A stretch of 6,111 bases of DNA from an uncultured Prevotellaceae bacterium (GCA_900556245.1 USOC01000075.1:1-6111); one strand, 5' to 3'. Shown: positions 1-5,979, counted from the stretch's first letter. Notes: a model not told the origin generated them from the letters alone. Translations and numbers: made by a program.

Positions 1-167
1 CCATGTCGTTTTGCGGTTTCTGCAAGTATGTGCATCTGGCCGGCATCCGAGCCTCCGTAGATTAGTCGCGCGCCCATTTTCCCTATTCCAGCGCCCAGTT
101 GTTCGACCGACTTCCGGAAATTTTCGCTGATGTCGGACTTTGAGGATAGATATACTGTAATGTTCAT
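1..167 (-). CDS. LOG / TIGR00730 family Rossmann-fold protein, N-terminal part (cut by window edge)
   Basis: Fifty-five codons are visible from an ATG at 167, and the gene runs off the left edge. The protein begins MNITVYLSSKSDISENF, and around residues 35-43 it has LIYGGSDAG. This fits the first beta-alpha-beta unit and glycine-rich YGG loop of LOG (lysine decarboxylase-like, TIGR00730) proteins. Characterised members hydrolyse nucleoside 5'-monophosphates, including cytokinin riboside monophosphates, to base plus ribose 5-phosphate in the cytosol. The catalytic PGGxGTxxE motif would lie outside the window, so activity cannot be judged. The segment after YGGS usually reads like GLMG but here is GQMH, so this may be a divergent subfamily. 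It lies 32 nt downstream of the ribonuclease R reading frame on the same strand, and the gap shows no obvious terminator or promoter, so it may be co-transcribed with rnr. The family call rests only on the N-terminus. Confidence 0.68.
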   Translation of the reverse strand, partial: MNITVYLSSKSDISENFRKSVEQLGAGIGKMGARLIYGGSDAGQMHILAETAKRH

Positions 168-199
168 TGTTCAAATAGTCGTTTTTGAGGGTTTCGGCT

Positions 200-550
200 T
201 CACCGGCTTTTCTTTTTGGACTTTTTCGTCTGTTTGTTTGATTGCTGCTTCACGGTGTTTCCGCTTTTGTCAACAATCGGAGATTTTGCATCGGCGATTT
301 TGTCGACGAGGGCAAAGTCGAGCTGCTTCTTGTTGAGGTCGGCGCGTGCCACCTGTACGGTCAGTTTGTCGCCAAGCTGGTAGACGTGTTTCTTGCGTCG
401 GCCGATGAGGCAGTAGTTCTTTTCGTCAAATTCGTAGTAGTCGTCGTCGAGGTCGCGGATGGGAACCATGCCTTCGCATTTGTTCTCGTCGAGTTCGACG
501 TAGAGTCCCCATTCGGTGACTCCGGATACAGAGCCTTTATAGACTTTTCC
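200..550 (-). pseudogene. Orphaned C-terminal RNase R fragment: S1 domain and basic tail
   Basis: From 550 down to the TGA at 200-202 there are 116 codons in a frame different from the upstream RNB part. They read GKVYKGSVSGVTEWGLYVELD, then NKCEGMVPIRDLDDDYYEFD, which is the S1 beta-barrel typical of Bacteroidota RNase R, and end in a lysine/serine-rich tail. The first in-frame ATG is at 469, within the S1 domain (MVPIRDL). A protein started there would lack the first strands of the S1 fold. No separate promoter or Shine-Dalgarno sequence is evident, so independent expression is unlikely. The conservation of this fragment suggests that the break is recent or not biological. Confidence 0.8.
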
Positions 551-2279
551 GGTGTACCATCATGTCCGGGTAGCGCCGGATTGGCGACGTGAAGTGGGTG
601 TAATAGTCAAAAGATAGTCCGTAGTGTCCGACGTTGACGGTAGAATAGACCGCTTTTGCCATCGATCGGATGGCAAGGATGGAGAGCAGGTTTTCTTCGG
701 GCTGTCCTTTCACCTTTTCAAGCATTTTATTGAGCGAATTGTTCATTTCCGAGCGTTTGCCTTTTATTTTCACCTTGTAGCCGAAGCGGTGGGCAATCGT
801 TGCGAAATTCATCATCTTGTCGGGGTCGGGGTTGTCGTGGATGCGATAGACAAACGGTTTCGGTTTTTTCTTTCCGTTCGGTTTGCCGATTGTCATGGCC
901 ACGTATTTGTTTGCCAAGAGCATAAATTCTTCAATGAGCTTGTTGGCGTCTTTCGACACTTTGAAGTAAACGTCGATGGGGTGTCCGGTCTCGTCGATTT
1001 CGAAGCGTACTTCGAAGCGGTCGAAGTTGACAGCTCCGTTTTCAAAGCGCTGTTTGCGGAGTCCTTTTGCCAGTTGGTCGAGTTTCAGCACCTCTTCCGC
1101 ATAGTCGCCTTTGCCGGTCTCGATAATTTCCTGGGCTTCTTCGTAGGTGAATCGCCGGTCGCTTCGGATGACAGTCTTGCGGATGCGATAGTCGGCGACA
1201 TTGGCTTGCTCGTCCATTTCGAAGATGCAGGAGTAGGCAAGTTTTTCTTCGTCGGGGCGGAGTGAGCAAATTCCGTTGCAAAGATGTTCGGGCAGCATCG
1301 GGATGGTGCGGTCGACGAGGTAGACGCTGGTAGCGCGTTTTTCGGCTTCTTTGTCAATGACAGATCCCGGATGCACGTAGTGGGTGACGTCGGCGATATG
1401 AACGCCTACTTCCCAGTTTCCGTTTTCCAGATGGCGGATTGACAGAGCGTCGTCGAAGTCCTTGGCGTCGCGCGGGTCGATGGTGAAAGTCGTCACTCCA
1501 CGCATATCTTCGCGTGCGGCAATTTCCTCTTTTGTGATGCCGGCATCGATTTTGTCGGCGGCTTTTTCTACATTTTTCGGGTAGACGTATGGCAATCCGA
1601 ACTCGGCGAGAATGGCGTTCATTTCCGAATTGTTTTCGCCTGTCTTTCCGAGTATGTCGATTACTTCTCCGGTCGGATTCTTGTCGTCGTCGTTCCAGGA
1701 GACGATGTTGGCGATTGCTTTGTCTCCGGTCTGACCTCCTTTAAGTTTCGCTTTGGGGATGAATATGTCGCAGGCGAGGAATTTGCTGTCGGTCTGCAGA
1801 AAAGCAAAGTTTTTCTGTACTTTCAGAGTCCCGATGAACACTTGTTCTTTCTTTTCAAGGATTTCGATGACTTGCGCTTCCGGCTCGGCCCCGCGGCGTT
1901 GTGCGCTGAGATGCACTCTGACGCGGTCGCCGTTGAGGGCGTGCATTGAGTTGCGTTCGGCAACAAAAATAGGCACTTCGCTTCCATCGACAACCACGCT
2001 GTTTTTTCCGTTGCTGCGGCGCACGAAGCGGCCTTCTGCAGTGGTCGTGATGTCGGATGCCTGGTATTTGCCCGGCACGAGTTCTACAAGGAAGCCTTCG
2101 ATGGTCAGGTCGTCGAGAATATCGGCCACCCGATATTGGTTGGCTCTTCCGGAAATACCTAATTCTACAGATACTTGCTTATAGTTGAATGATTCTTTGT
2201 TTCGGCCGGTGAAGAAATCGACGATCAAATTTTTCAAGTCGTCTTTCTTGGCTGGTTTTGTCTTTGATTTTGTTGCCAT
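537..2279 (-). CDS. rnr: Truncated ribonuclease R reading frame: N-terminal, cold-shock and RNB domains (580 aa)
   Basis: This is the 5' reading frame of the interrupted rnr gene and the only part able to be translated from the normal start. The start at 2279 (MATKSKTKPAKK) is supported by a TATATTTG promoter element about 24 nt upstream and by the lysine-rich RNase R-type N-terminus. All four catalytic aspartates are present. The final three residues (K-S-L) come from the shifted frame and are not native. A protein ending here would lack the C-terminal end of the RNB fold, the S1 RNA-binding domain and the basic tail. The tail and S1 domain are known in Escherichia coli RNase R to aid RNA binding and duplex unwinding. 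Whether this product folds or is active cannot be told. If the lesion is an assembly artefact, the true gene runs to 200. Confidence 0.8.
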   Translation of the reverse strand: MATKSKTKPAKKDDLKNLIVDFFTGRNKESFNYKQVSVELGISGRANQYRVADILDDLTIEGFLVELVPGKYQASDITTTAEGRFVRRSNGKNSVVVDGSEVPIFVAERNSMHALNGDRVRVHLSAQRRGAEPEAQVIEILEKKEQVFIGTLKVQKNFAFLQTDSKFLACDIFIPKAKLKGGQTGDKAIANIVSWNDDDKNPTGEVIDILGKTGENNSEMNAILAEFGLPYVYPKNVEKAADKIDAGITKEEIAAREDMRGVTTFTIDPRDAKDFDDALSIRHLENGNWEVGVHIADVTHYVHPGSVIDKEAEKRATSVYLVDRTIPMLPEHLCNGICSLRPDEEKLAYSCIFEMDEQANVADYRIRKTVIRSDRRFTYEEAQEIIETGKGDYAEEVLKLDQLAKGLRKQRFENGAVNFDRFEVRFEIDETGHPIDVYFKVSKDANKLIEEFMLLANKYVAMTIGKPNGKKKPKPFVYRIHDNPDPDKMMNFATIAHRFGYKVKIKGKRSEMNNSLNKMLEKVKGQPEENLLSILAIRSMAKAVYSTVNVGHYGLSFDYYTHFTSPIRRYPDMMVHRKSL

Positions 2280-2302
2280 AATCTCTATTCTTTCTATTCA
2301 TA

Positions 2303-2334
2303 CAAATATATTAAAATATTTTCCAATCCTGCAA
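2303..2334 (-). promoter_or_regulatory. Predicted promoter of rnr (Bacteroidota type)
   Basis: On the minus strand, positions 2310 to 2303 read TATATTTG, a full match to the Bacteroidota -7 consensus TAnnTTTG. The expected -33 TTTG is only approximated by TTGC at 2334-2331, 20 nt upstream. Transcription would begin near 2298, giving a leader of about 20 nt before the ATG at 2279. This is prediction from consensus only, in an AT-rich stretch where such matches can arise by chance. Confidence 0.5.
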
Positions 2335-2360
2335 TTTTAGACCATAAAAAACGCAATGAT

Positions 2361-2379
2361 GCAGGAGGGGGCTTCCTGC
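2361..2379. repeat. Inverted repeat (hairpin), possibly a decayed terminator
   Basis: GCAGGA at 2361-2366 pairs with TCCTGC at 2374-2379 across a G-rich 7-nt loop. On the plus strand the stem is followed by GGTTTTTC, and on the minus strand a T6 run lies about 10 nt past the stem, so it could resemble an intrinsic terminator either way. However, it lies between two divergently transcribed genes, upstream of both promoters, where no transcript is expected to end. The role is unknown. It may be a relic of a former neighbouring gene, an antisense or leader element, or chance. Confidence 0.4.
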
Positions 2380-2419
2380 GGTTTTTCGGAGCTGCCTGAA
2401 GACTGTTTTGTGGAGATAG

Positions 2420-2452
2420 TTTATGTTTTTGAGTTTAAATGCATTACTTTTG
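2420..2452 (+). promoter_or_regulatory. Predicted promoter of argB (Bacteroidota type)
   Basis: TACTTTTG at 2445-2452 matches the -7 consensus TAnnTTTG exactly. At the expected upstream distance the sequence is TTTA (2420-2423), a 3-of-4 match to the -33 TTTG with a 21-nt gap. Transcription would start around 2456-2459, leaving a leader of about 70 nt before the ATG at 2526. No ARG-box-like palindrome was recognised in this leader. Confidence 0.6.
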
Positions 2453-2505
2453 CAATGGATAGGGCCGGCAGTTTTAACGAGTATGGCGTGTCGGCAGAGG
2501 TATCA

Positions 2506-2529
2506 ATGTGTTTATTTTTCAGAAGATGA
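2506..2529 (+). other. Possible 7-codon leader ORF (MCLFFRR) overlapping the argB start
   Basis: An ATG at 2506 follows an AGAGG Shine-Dalgarno-like sequence at 2496-2500 with a 5-nt gap. It encodes Met-Cys-Leu-Phe-Phe-Arg-Arg and stops at TGA 2527-2529, which overlaps the argB ATG at 2526-2528 in an ATGA arrangement. The last two codons are both AGA (arginine). The same frame is open back to an ATG at 2455, close to the predicted transcription start, giving at most 24 residues. This could be a translational coupler or an arginine-sensing leader peptide. It is equally possible that the AGAGG serves a GTG start of argB at 2508. This is inference from position only. Confidence 0.25.
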
Positions 2530-3308
2530 AGAAGAAGGAAAAACTGACGATTGTTAAAGTCGGGGGAAAGATTGTGGAGGACGAGGCTTCTTTGAAGACG
2601 TTGCTCCACCAATTTTTCGGGATAGAAGGACGTAAGTTGCTGGTGCATGGCGGCGGGCGGTCGGCTACGCAGATGGCTGCCCGGCTTGGGATTGAAACGC
2701 GCATGATAGAAGGCCGGCGAGTGACCGACGACGAGATGCTCCGTGTTGTGACTATGGTCTATGGCGGACTTGTCAATAAGCATATCGTTGCCATGTTGCA
2801 GGCTGAAGGGCTGAACGCCGTCGGTCTGACAGGGGCTGATATGGACATCGTGCGCAGTCGTCGTCGGCCGGCAGGTGCTGTCGATTATGGGTGGGTCGGC
2901 GATGTGGTGCGGGTGGATGCCGCTGCCGTGGCAACGCTGGTGGATTGTGGCTATTGCCCGGTTGTAGCGCCGTTGACTCATGACGGTCGAGGCAATCTGT
3001 TGAATACGAATGCCGATACGATGGCGGCGGAAATCGCTATTGCAATGTCGGAGCGTTTCGAGGTGACGCTGGTGTTTTGCTTCGAGATGATGGGGGTGCT
3101 GGCAGATCCGGAGAATGCGGACAGCGTGATTCCTGTCATTACACCTGAACTTTATGTAGATTTGAAGGAGCGGGGTATCGTTGGAGGAGGGATGATTCCG
3201 AAGCTCGACAATGCGATGGCATGTGTTGGCCGCGGCGTTTCGTCGGTGGTGATTACGCGTGCCGACCGGATTTCCGATAGCGGGTCCGGTACGAGAATCC
3301 GGCGTTGA
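2526..3308 (+). CDS. argB: Acetylglutamate kinase (possibly acting on N-succinylglutamate)
   Basis: ArgB phosphorylates the gamma-carboxyl of N-acetyl-L-glutamate with ATP, the second step of arginine synthesis, in the cytosol. The 260-residue protein shows the amino-acid kinase fold. IVKVGGK (residues 9-15) is the nucleotide-phosphate lysine/glycine loop, VHGGGR (40-45) the second glycine loop, and MVYGGLVNK, GLTGADMDIV and VGDV form the central region. LNTNADTMAAEIA and GGMIPKLDNA give the acyl-glutamate and ATP sites. The length fits the short hexamer-less E. coli type, which lacks the extra N-terminal helix of arginine-inhibited kinases, so feedback inhibition by arginine is not expected. 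The ATG at 2526 was chosen because the family usually begins a few residues before the KVGGK motif. A GTG at 2508 would add six residues (MFIFQK) and has an AGAGG 7 nt upstream. In Bacteroides fragilis the pathway runs on succinylated intermediates, which may apply here. No other arginine gene is adjacent. Confidence 0.93.
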   Translation: MKKKEKLTIVKVGGKIVEDEASLKTLLHQFFGIEGRKLLVHGGGRSATQMAARLGIETRMIEGRRVTDDEMLRVVTMVYGGLVNKHIVAMLQAEGLNAVGLTGADMDIVRSRRRPAGAVDYGWVGDVVRVDAAAVATLVDCGYCPVVAPLTHDGRGNLLNTNADTMAAEIAIAMSERFEVTLVFCFEMMGVLADPENADSVIPVITPELYVDLKERGIVGGGMIPKLDNAMACVGRGVSSVVITRADRISDSGSGTRIRR

Positions 3309-3327
3309 CGATATGGAAGCTTACAAA

Positions 3328-3356
3328 AAAAGCGCGGATTATTTTTCCGCGCTTTT
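3328..3356. terminator. Bidirectional intrinsic terminator between argB and yitT
   Basis: GCGCGGA (3332-3338) pairs perfectly with TCCGCGC (3346-3352), with loop TTATTTT. The stem is extended by A4 (3328-3331) with T4 (3353-3356). On the plus strand the stem is followed by TTTTCTTTTC, and on the minus strand by a run of seven T, so it can end both convergent genes. It starts about 20 nt past the argB stop. On the other strand it overlaps the yitT 3' end: the right arm encodes the last residues of that protein and its TAA (3341-3339) sits in the loop. Confidence 0.9.
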
Positions 3357-4265
3357 CTTTTCTTCACCGGACGAAATCCGGCGTTTGGCTTTGATTTTGC
3401 TGGCGTCGAAGCCTTCGCCATAGATTGTATTGACGTTGCCTTGCGTGACAAACGCCTGCGGGTCGATTGAATAGATGATGCGGTACACTTGCAACGCTTC
3501 CGTCTTTCTGCAGAAGATGAGCAGCATTTTCACCTCTTGCTTTGTGTACCATCCTGTTCCGTCGATGATGGTGCAGCCTCGGTGCATTTCGCTGTTGACG
3601 GCCGTGGCTATATCGCTCCACTTTTTGGAGAACACGGAGAATTGTACGGCCTGCTTGGTGTTGTTGACTACCAAATCGGTCATATACGACAGGAATATCA
3701 GTACGACGAAGCCATATACCATCAGGTCGATGCTGTGGTTGATGAAGTAAGACGAGGAGATGATGAGCATATCGGTGTAGAGAATCATTCGCCCGACCGA
3801 TACTTGGCGGTATTTTGAAACCATTGTGGCAATGATGTCCGTACCACCGGAACTGCCGTTGTGCGTCAGCGTGAAGCCAATTCCCGTTCCGCAGAATACG
3901 GCGCCAATGATGCAGTTGAGCAATATGTCGTCTTTTATGAATATGGGGTGTGCTTCAAAGAGATTTTGTGCGATGAACAGGAACAAGCTCAGAAATGAGG
4001 CTCCGAAAATGGTCTTAATGACAAATTGCTTGCCGACTAGTTTAAAGGCAAAGGCAAGTGCCACGATGTTCAGGGTATAGACAGAATAGGCAACCGGCAG
4101 ACCTGTCGTGAAATAGACGAGAGAGGCGATACCTGCAAATCCTCCGATGACAACTTTGTGAGGCAGGATAAATCCACAAAAGCCTATAGCGTAGAACACC
4201 AATCCAAGGGTTATCATACTGTAGTCTTTCAGTATGTGCCAAATTTTCTCTTTTGTCAGTTCCAT
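3339..4265 (-). CDS. YitT-family membrane protein with C-terminal DUF2179 domain
   Basis: This is an integral inner-membrane protein of 308 residues, typical for the family, whose molecular function is not firmly known. The N-terminal two thirds is hydrophobic, with segments near residues 15-34, 40-53, 58-77, 82-100, 114-133, 160-175 and 181-200. It carries the family glycine motifs VIGGFAGIA (39-47) and NGSSGGTDIIA (136-146). The soluble C-terminal DUF2179 domain spans about 207-290 and contains RGCTIIDGTGWYTKQEVKML and DPQAFVTQGNVNTIYGEGF, followed by a charged tail. The ATG at 4265 (MELTKEKIW) is preferred. The frame is open up to 4334, but that first ATG lies at about the predicted transcription start and the intervening 23 residues are hydrophilic and unlike the family. 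The gene follows the aminotransferase operon on the same strand after 143 nt but has its own promoter. Its stop codon lies inside the terminator loop. Confidence 0.9.
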   Translation of the reverse strand: MELTKEKIWHILKDYSMITLGLVFYAIGFCGFILPHKVVIGGFAGIASLVYFTTGLPVAYSVYTLNIVALAFAFKLVGKQFVIKTIFGASFLSLFLFIAQNLFEAHPIFIKDDILLNCIIGAVFCGTGIGFTLTHNGSSGGTDIIATMVSKYRQVSVGRMILYTDMLIISSSYFINHSIDLMVYGFVVLIFLSYMTDLVVNNTKQAVQFSVFSKKWSDIATAVNSEMHRGCTIIDGTGWYTKQEVKMLLIFCRKTEALQVYRIIYSIDPQAFVTQGNVNTIYGEGFDASKIKAKRRISSGEEKKSAEK

Positions 4266-4342
4266 TTCATTCGATTTTAAGTCTTTGTTTCGGGTTGGTC
4301 CGCAATGTTGGTTCAGATGTTCTCCGGGCTGCAACTCCGATG

Positions 4343-4350
4343 CAAAAGTA
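4343..4350 (-). promoter_or_regulatory. Predicted -7 promoter element of the yitT-family gene
   Basis: On the minus strand 4350 to 4343 reads TACTTTTG, a full match to TAnnTTTG and identical to the element before argB. The region upstream of it (4351-4395) is very A/T-rich, but no good TTTG -33 box stands at the usual distance. Transcription would start near 4337, giving a leader of about 70 nt before the ATG at 4265. No GC-rich terminator separates it from the upstream aminotransferase gene, so read-through from that operon may also contribute. Confidence 0.58.
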
Positions 4351-4408
4351 ATCTAAATCGCTAATATTTTATTATTTTTTTGAAAGATTTTTTCAGACTT
4401 TGCCATTC

Positions 4409-5542
4409 TCATCCGGGAAAGCGGTTGATGATGCCGGCTATTTCTCGGATATCGTTGTCAGTCAGATATTCAGCAATCGGCAGACTGACAATTTCGTCGG
4501 CGAGAAGCTCGGTGACGGGTAGCTCTTTGCGGGGCAGACGTGCATAGCATGGCTGTCGGTGAGGCGGGACGGCATAGTGGATGTCGGTCTCTACGCCATT
4601 TTCCTTGAGGTAGAGTCGGAAGGCTTCACGACGGTTGTCGGTGACGCGGATTTCATACTGATGCCATACTTGTAGTGCAGACTTGTCGATTCTTGGCTTG
4701 ATAATGGCGGGGTGGACAATCGCCCGGTCGTAGGCGGCGGCGTTCCGCCGGCGTTGTGCCGTGATTTCCGAGAGATGCGCAAGCTTTACGCAAAGGACGG
4801 CGGCCTGCATCTCGTCCATCCGGCAATTGAGGCCTTGGAAGATATTGTGATAGCGCTTGTCGGCTCCATAGTTGGCAAGGGTGCGAATGGTTTTGGCGAG
4901 GGACTCGTCGCTTGTGGTGACAGCGCCTGCATCGCCTGCCGCTCCGATGTTTTTAGTAGGGTAGAAGCTGAAAGCGGCGGCGTCGCCCAGCCCTCCGGTG
5001 ACCGAGGTGTCGTGAAATCCGTTGCAACAGGCTTCTGCGCCAATAGCTTGAGCATTGTCTTCCACAACGATGAGATTGTGCCGTCTTGCCATTTTCGTTG
5101 TGTCTTCTGTCCAGCAGGGTGTTCCGTAGAGATGTACAGTCATAATGGCTTTTGTCCGCGGAGTGATGGCTTCTTCCGCTTTTTGAAAATCGAGGTTGAG
5201 CGTTTTCGGATCGGGCTCGACAAGAATCGGGCAAAGACCGTTGTCGGTGATTGCGAGAACAGAGGCAATGTAGGTGTTCGCCTGTACGATGACTTCGTCG
5301 CCGGGGTGCAATCGGCCTAATTCGATGTAGGCGCGGAAGATGAGCCGAAGGGCGTCGAGCCCGTTGCTGCAGGCAATGGCATAATCGGTCGAACAGAGGC
5401 TTTTGAGCGAGTCTTCGAGCAGGCGGTTGTATTTTCCGTGCAGATACCATCCGGAGTTGACAACGTCGTTAAGTGCCGCTTTTATTTCCGGTTCATAGGG
5501 TTCGTTGATTTTCTTCAGGGAGAGAAAAGGATATGTTTTCAT
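4409..5542 (-). CDS. DegT/DnrJ/EryC1 family PLP sugar aminotransferase, FdtB/QdtB-like (dTDP-3-amino-3,6-dideoxyhexose synthesis)
   Basis: This 377-residue protein is predicted to transfer an amino group, usually from glutamate, to C3 of dTDP-3-keto-6-deoxyhexose, using pyridoxal phosphate in the cytosol. It has the fold-type I layout: substrate loop SGWYLHGKY (30-38), cofactor phosphate region CSNGLDAL (58-65), VIVQANTYIAS (84-94), HLYG (137-140), and VEDNAQAIGA (160-169) with the ring-contacting Asp162 and Gln165. The Schiff-base lysine is Lys197 in FSFYPTKNIGAAGDAGAV. CRMDEMQAAVL further on is the conserved segment after the lysine. The length is normal. The ATG at 5542 overlaps the stop of the preceding ketoisomerase gene by 4 nt (ATGA), indicating translational coupling. 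That partner favours a C3 aminotransferase making Fuc3N or Qui3N over a C4 enzyme. The sequence alone does not tell galacto from gluco configuration, and FdtB versus QdtB is not resolved. Confidence 0.88.
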   Translation of the reverse strand: MKTYPFLSLKKINEPYEPEIKAALNDVVNSGWYLHGKYNRLLEDSLKSLCSTDYAIACSNGLDALRLIFRAYIELGRLHPGDEVIVQANTYIASVLAITDNGLCPILVEPDPKTLNLDFQKAEEAITPRTKAIMTVHLYGTPCWTEDTTKMARRHNLIVVEDNAQAIGAEACCNGFHDTSVTGGLGDAAAFSFYPTKNIGAAGDAGAVTTSDESLAKTIRTLANYGADKRYHNIFQGLNCRMDEMQAAVLCVKLAHLSEITAQRRRNAAAYDRAIVHPAIIKPRIDKSALQVWHQYEIRVTDNRREAFRLYLKENGVETDIHYAVPPHRQPCYARLPRKELPVTELLADEIVSLPIAEYLTDNDIREIAGIINRFPG

Positions 5543-5979
5543 TTTTCAGCAGAAGCTATCAGTCGGGTAAATTCGTTATAATCGCGGACATAATCATCGG
5601 GGTCGAACGTGTCGGAACATAGTGTCAGGCAGACCGAACCGGAGGAGAAGTTGTTGAGTTCCACCCAAATGCCGGGAGGAAAGTGGAGTCCGATATTTGA
5701 GCGGTTGAGTGTCACGGTGCGTTTGCGGTGACCGTCGTCAATCGTCAGGTCGAAGCTGCCGCTTGCCGCCACGATAAATTGGTGGCAGTGGCGATGGGAA
5801 TGACCGCCTCTGTCGGTGCCTCCCGGTACGTCGTAGACGTAGAATACCCGGCTGACGCGGAAAGGAAACGTATTGCCGTTTTCCACTACCGACAAGTTTC
5901 CGTTCTCGTGGTGGTGTTTGTCGAGAGTCAGTGTCGGGCATTCGTCGATACTGACATATCCGTGGAAATCATTTTTCAT
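5539..5979 (-). CDS. FdtA/WxcM-like cupin: dTDP-4-keto-6-deoxyglucose 3,4-ketoisomerase
   Basis: The predicted role is to move the keto group of dTDP-4-keto-6-deoxy-D-glucose from C4 to C3, before C3 amination by the enzyme encoded directly downstream. The 146-residue protein is one RmlC-type cupin barrel of normal length. Visible family marks are RVFYVYDVPGGTDRGGHSH (44-62), with the two active-site histidines His60 and His62, then HCHQF (64-68). These are followed by SGSFDLTIDDG (73-83), GLHFPPGIWVELNNFSSGSV (97-116) and the tail DPDDYVRDYNEF (126-137). The ATG at 5979 was chosen because it starts just before the family's first conserved strand and overlaps the upstream gene's stop by 11 nt. 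An upstream ATG at 6033 in the same frame would read through the preceding gene and is rejected. Whether the product has galacto (FdtA) or gluco (QdtA) configuration cannot be read from the sequence. Confidence 0.88.
   Translation of the reverse strand: MKNDFHGYVSIDECPTLTLDKHHHENGNLSVVENGNTFPFRVSRVFYVYDVPGGTDRGGHSHRHCHQFIVAASGSFDLTIDDGHRKRTVTLNRSNIGLHFPPGIWVELNNFSSGSVCLTLCSDTFDPDDYVRDYNEFTRLIASAEK

Larger units (their letters stand above)
200..2279 (-). pseudogene. rnr: Ribonuclease R, interrupted by an internal deletion and frameshift near 549-551
   Basis: RNase R is a cytosolic processive 3'-to-5' exoribonuclease that degrades structured RNA and helps in RNA quality control. Translation from the ATG at 2279 gives a winged-helix-like N-terminus (residues about 15-75), two cold-shock/OB domains (about 80-125 and 147-210), and an RNB catalytic domain from about 255. 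The metal-binding acidic motif DPRDAKDFDDAL is intact, with D268, D274, D276 and D277. The late RNB motif THFTSPIRRYPDMMVHR ends at R577. The frame then reads only K-S-L and stops at 537-539. In the next frame, from 550 to the stop at 200-202, the protein resumes as GKVYKGSVSGVTEWGLYVE, an S1 domain, followed by a lysine-rich tail ending KKSKKKSR. From memory of Bacteroides RNase R (a little over 700 residues), about 50 codons between HR and GKVY are missing, a loss of 3n+2 bases. The last helices of RNB and the start of S1 are gone. This may be a real lesion or an assembly error. Confidence 0.88.

Noticed and set aside
537..560. Programmed ribosomal frameshift in rnr (A-rich CGGAAAAG at the frame change)
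   Set aside because: About 50 codons of conserved RNB/S1 linker sequence are missing, not just one base of frame; a shift would not restore them.
624..1265. 213-codon open frame on the plus strand inside rnr
   Set aside because: It is antisense to the conserved RNB domain, has a low-complexity Phe/Val/His-rich translation, and shows no domain; the opposite strand explains the openness.
1753..2184. 143-codon plus-strand open frame opposite the rnr 5' half
   Set aside because: Shadow of the real minus-strand gene; no recognisable motif or ribosome binding site.
2421..2981. 186-codon minus-strand open frame opposite argB
   Set aside because: Covers the argB promoter and conserved kinase motifs on the other strand; the translation has no family features.
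4266..4334. Longer N-terminus for the YitT-family protein (start at 4334)
   Set aside because: The extra ATG lies at the predicted transcription start and the 23 added residues are hydrophilic and not family-like; the ATG at 4265 directly precedes the conserved N-terminus.
4381..4408. Terminator after the aminotransferase gene
   Set aside because: Only a weak AT-rich AAAG/CTTT pairing is seen, with no GC stem; not enough to call.
4712..5320. 202-codon plus-strand open frame within the aminotransferase gene
   Set aside because: Antisense to PLP-binding motifs; no coding signals of its own.
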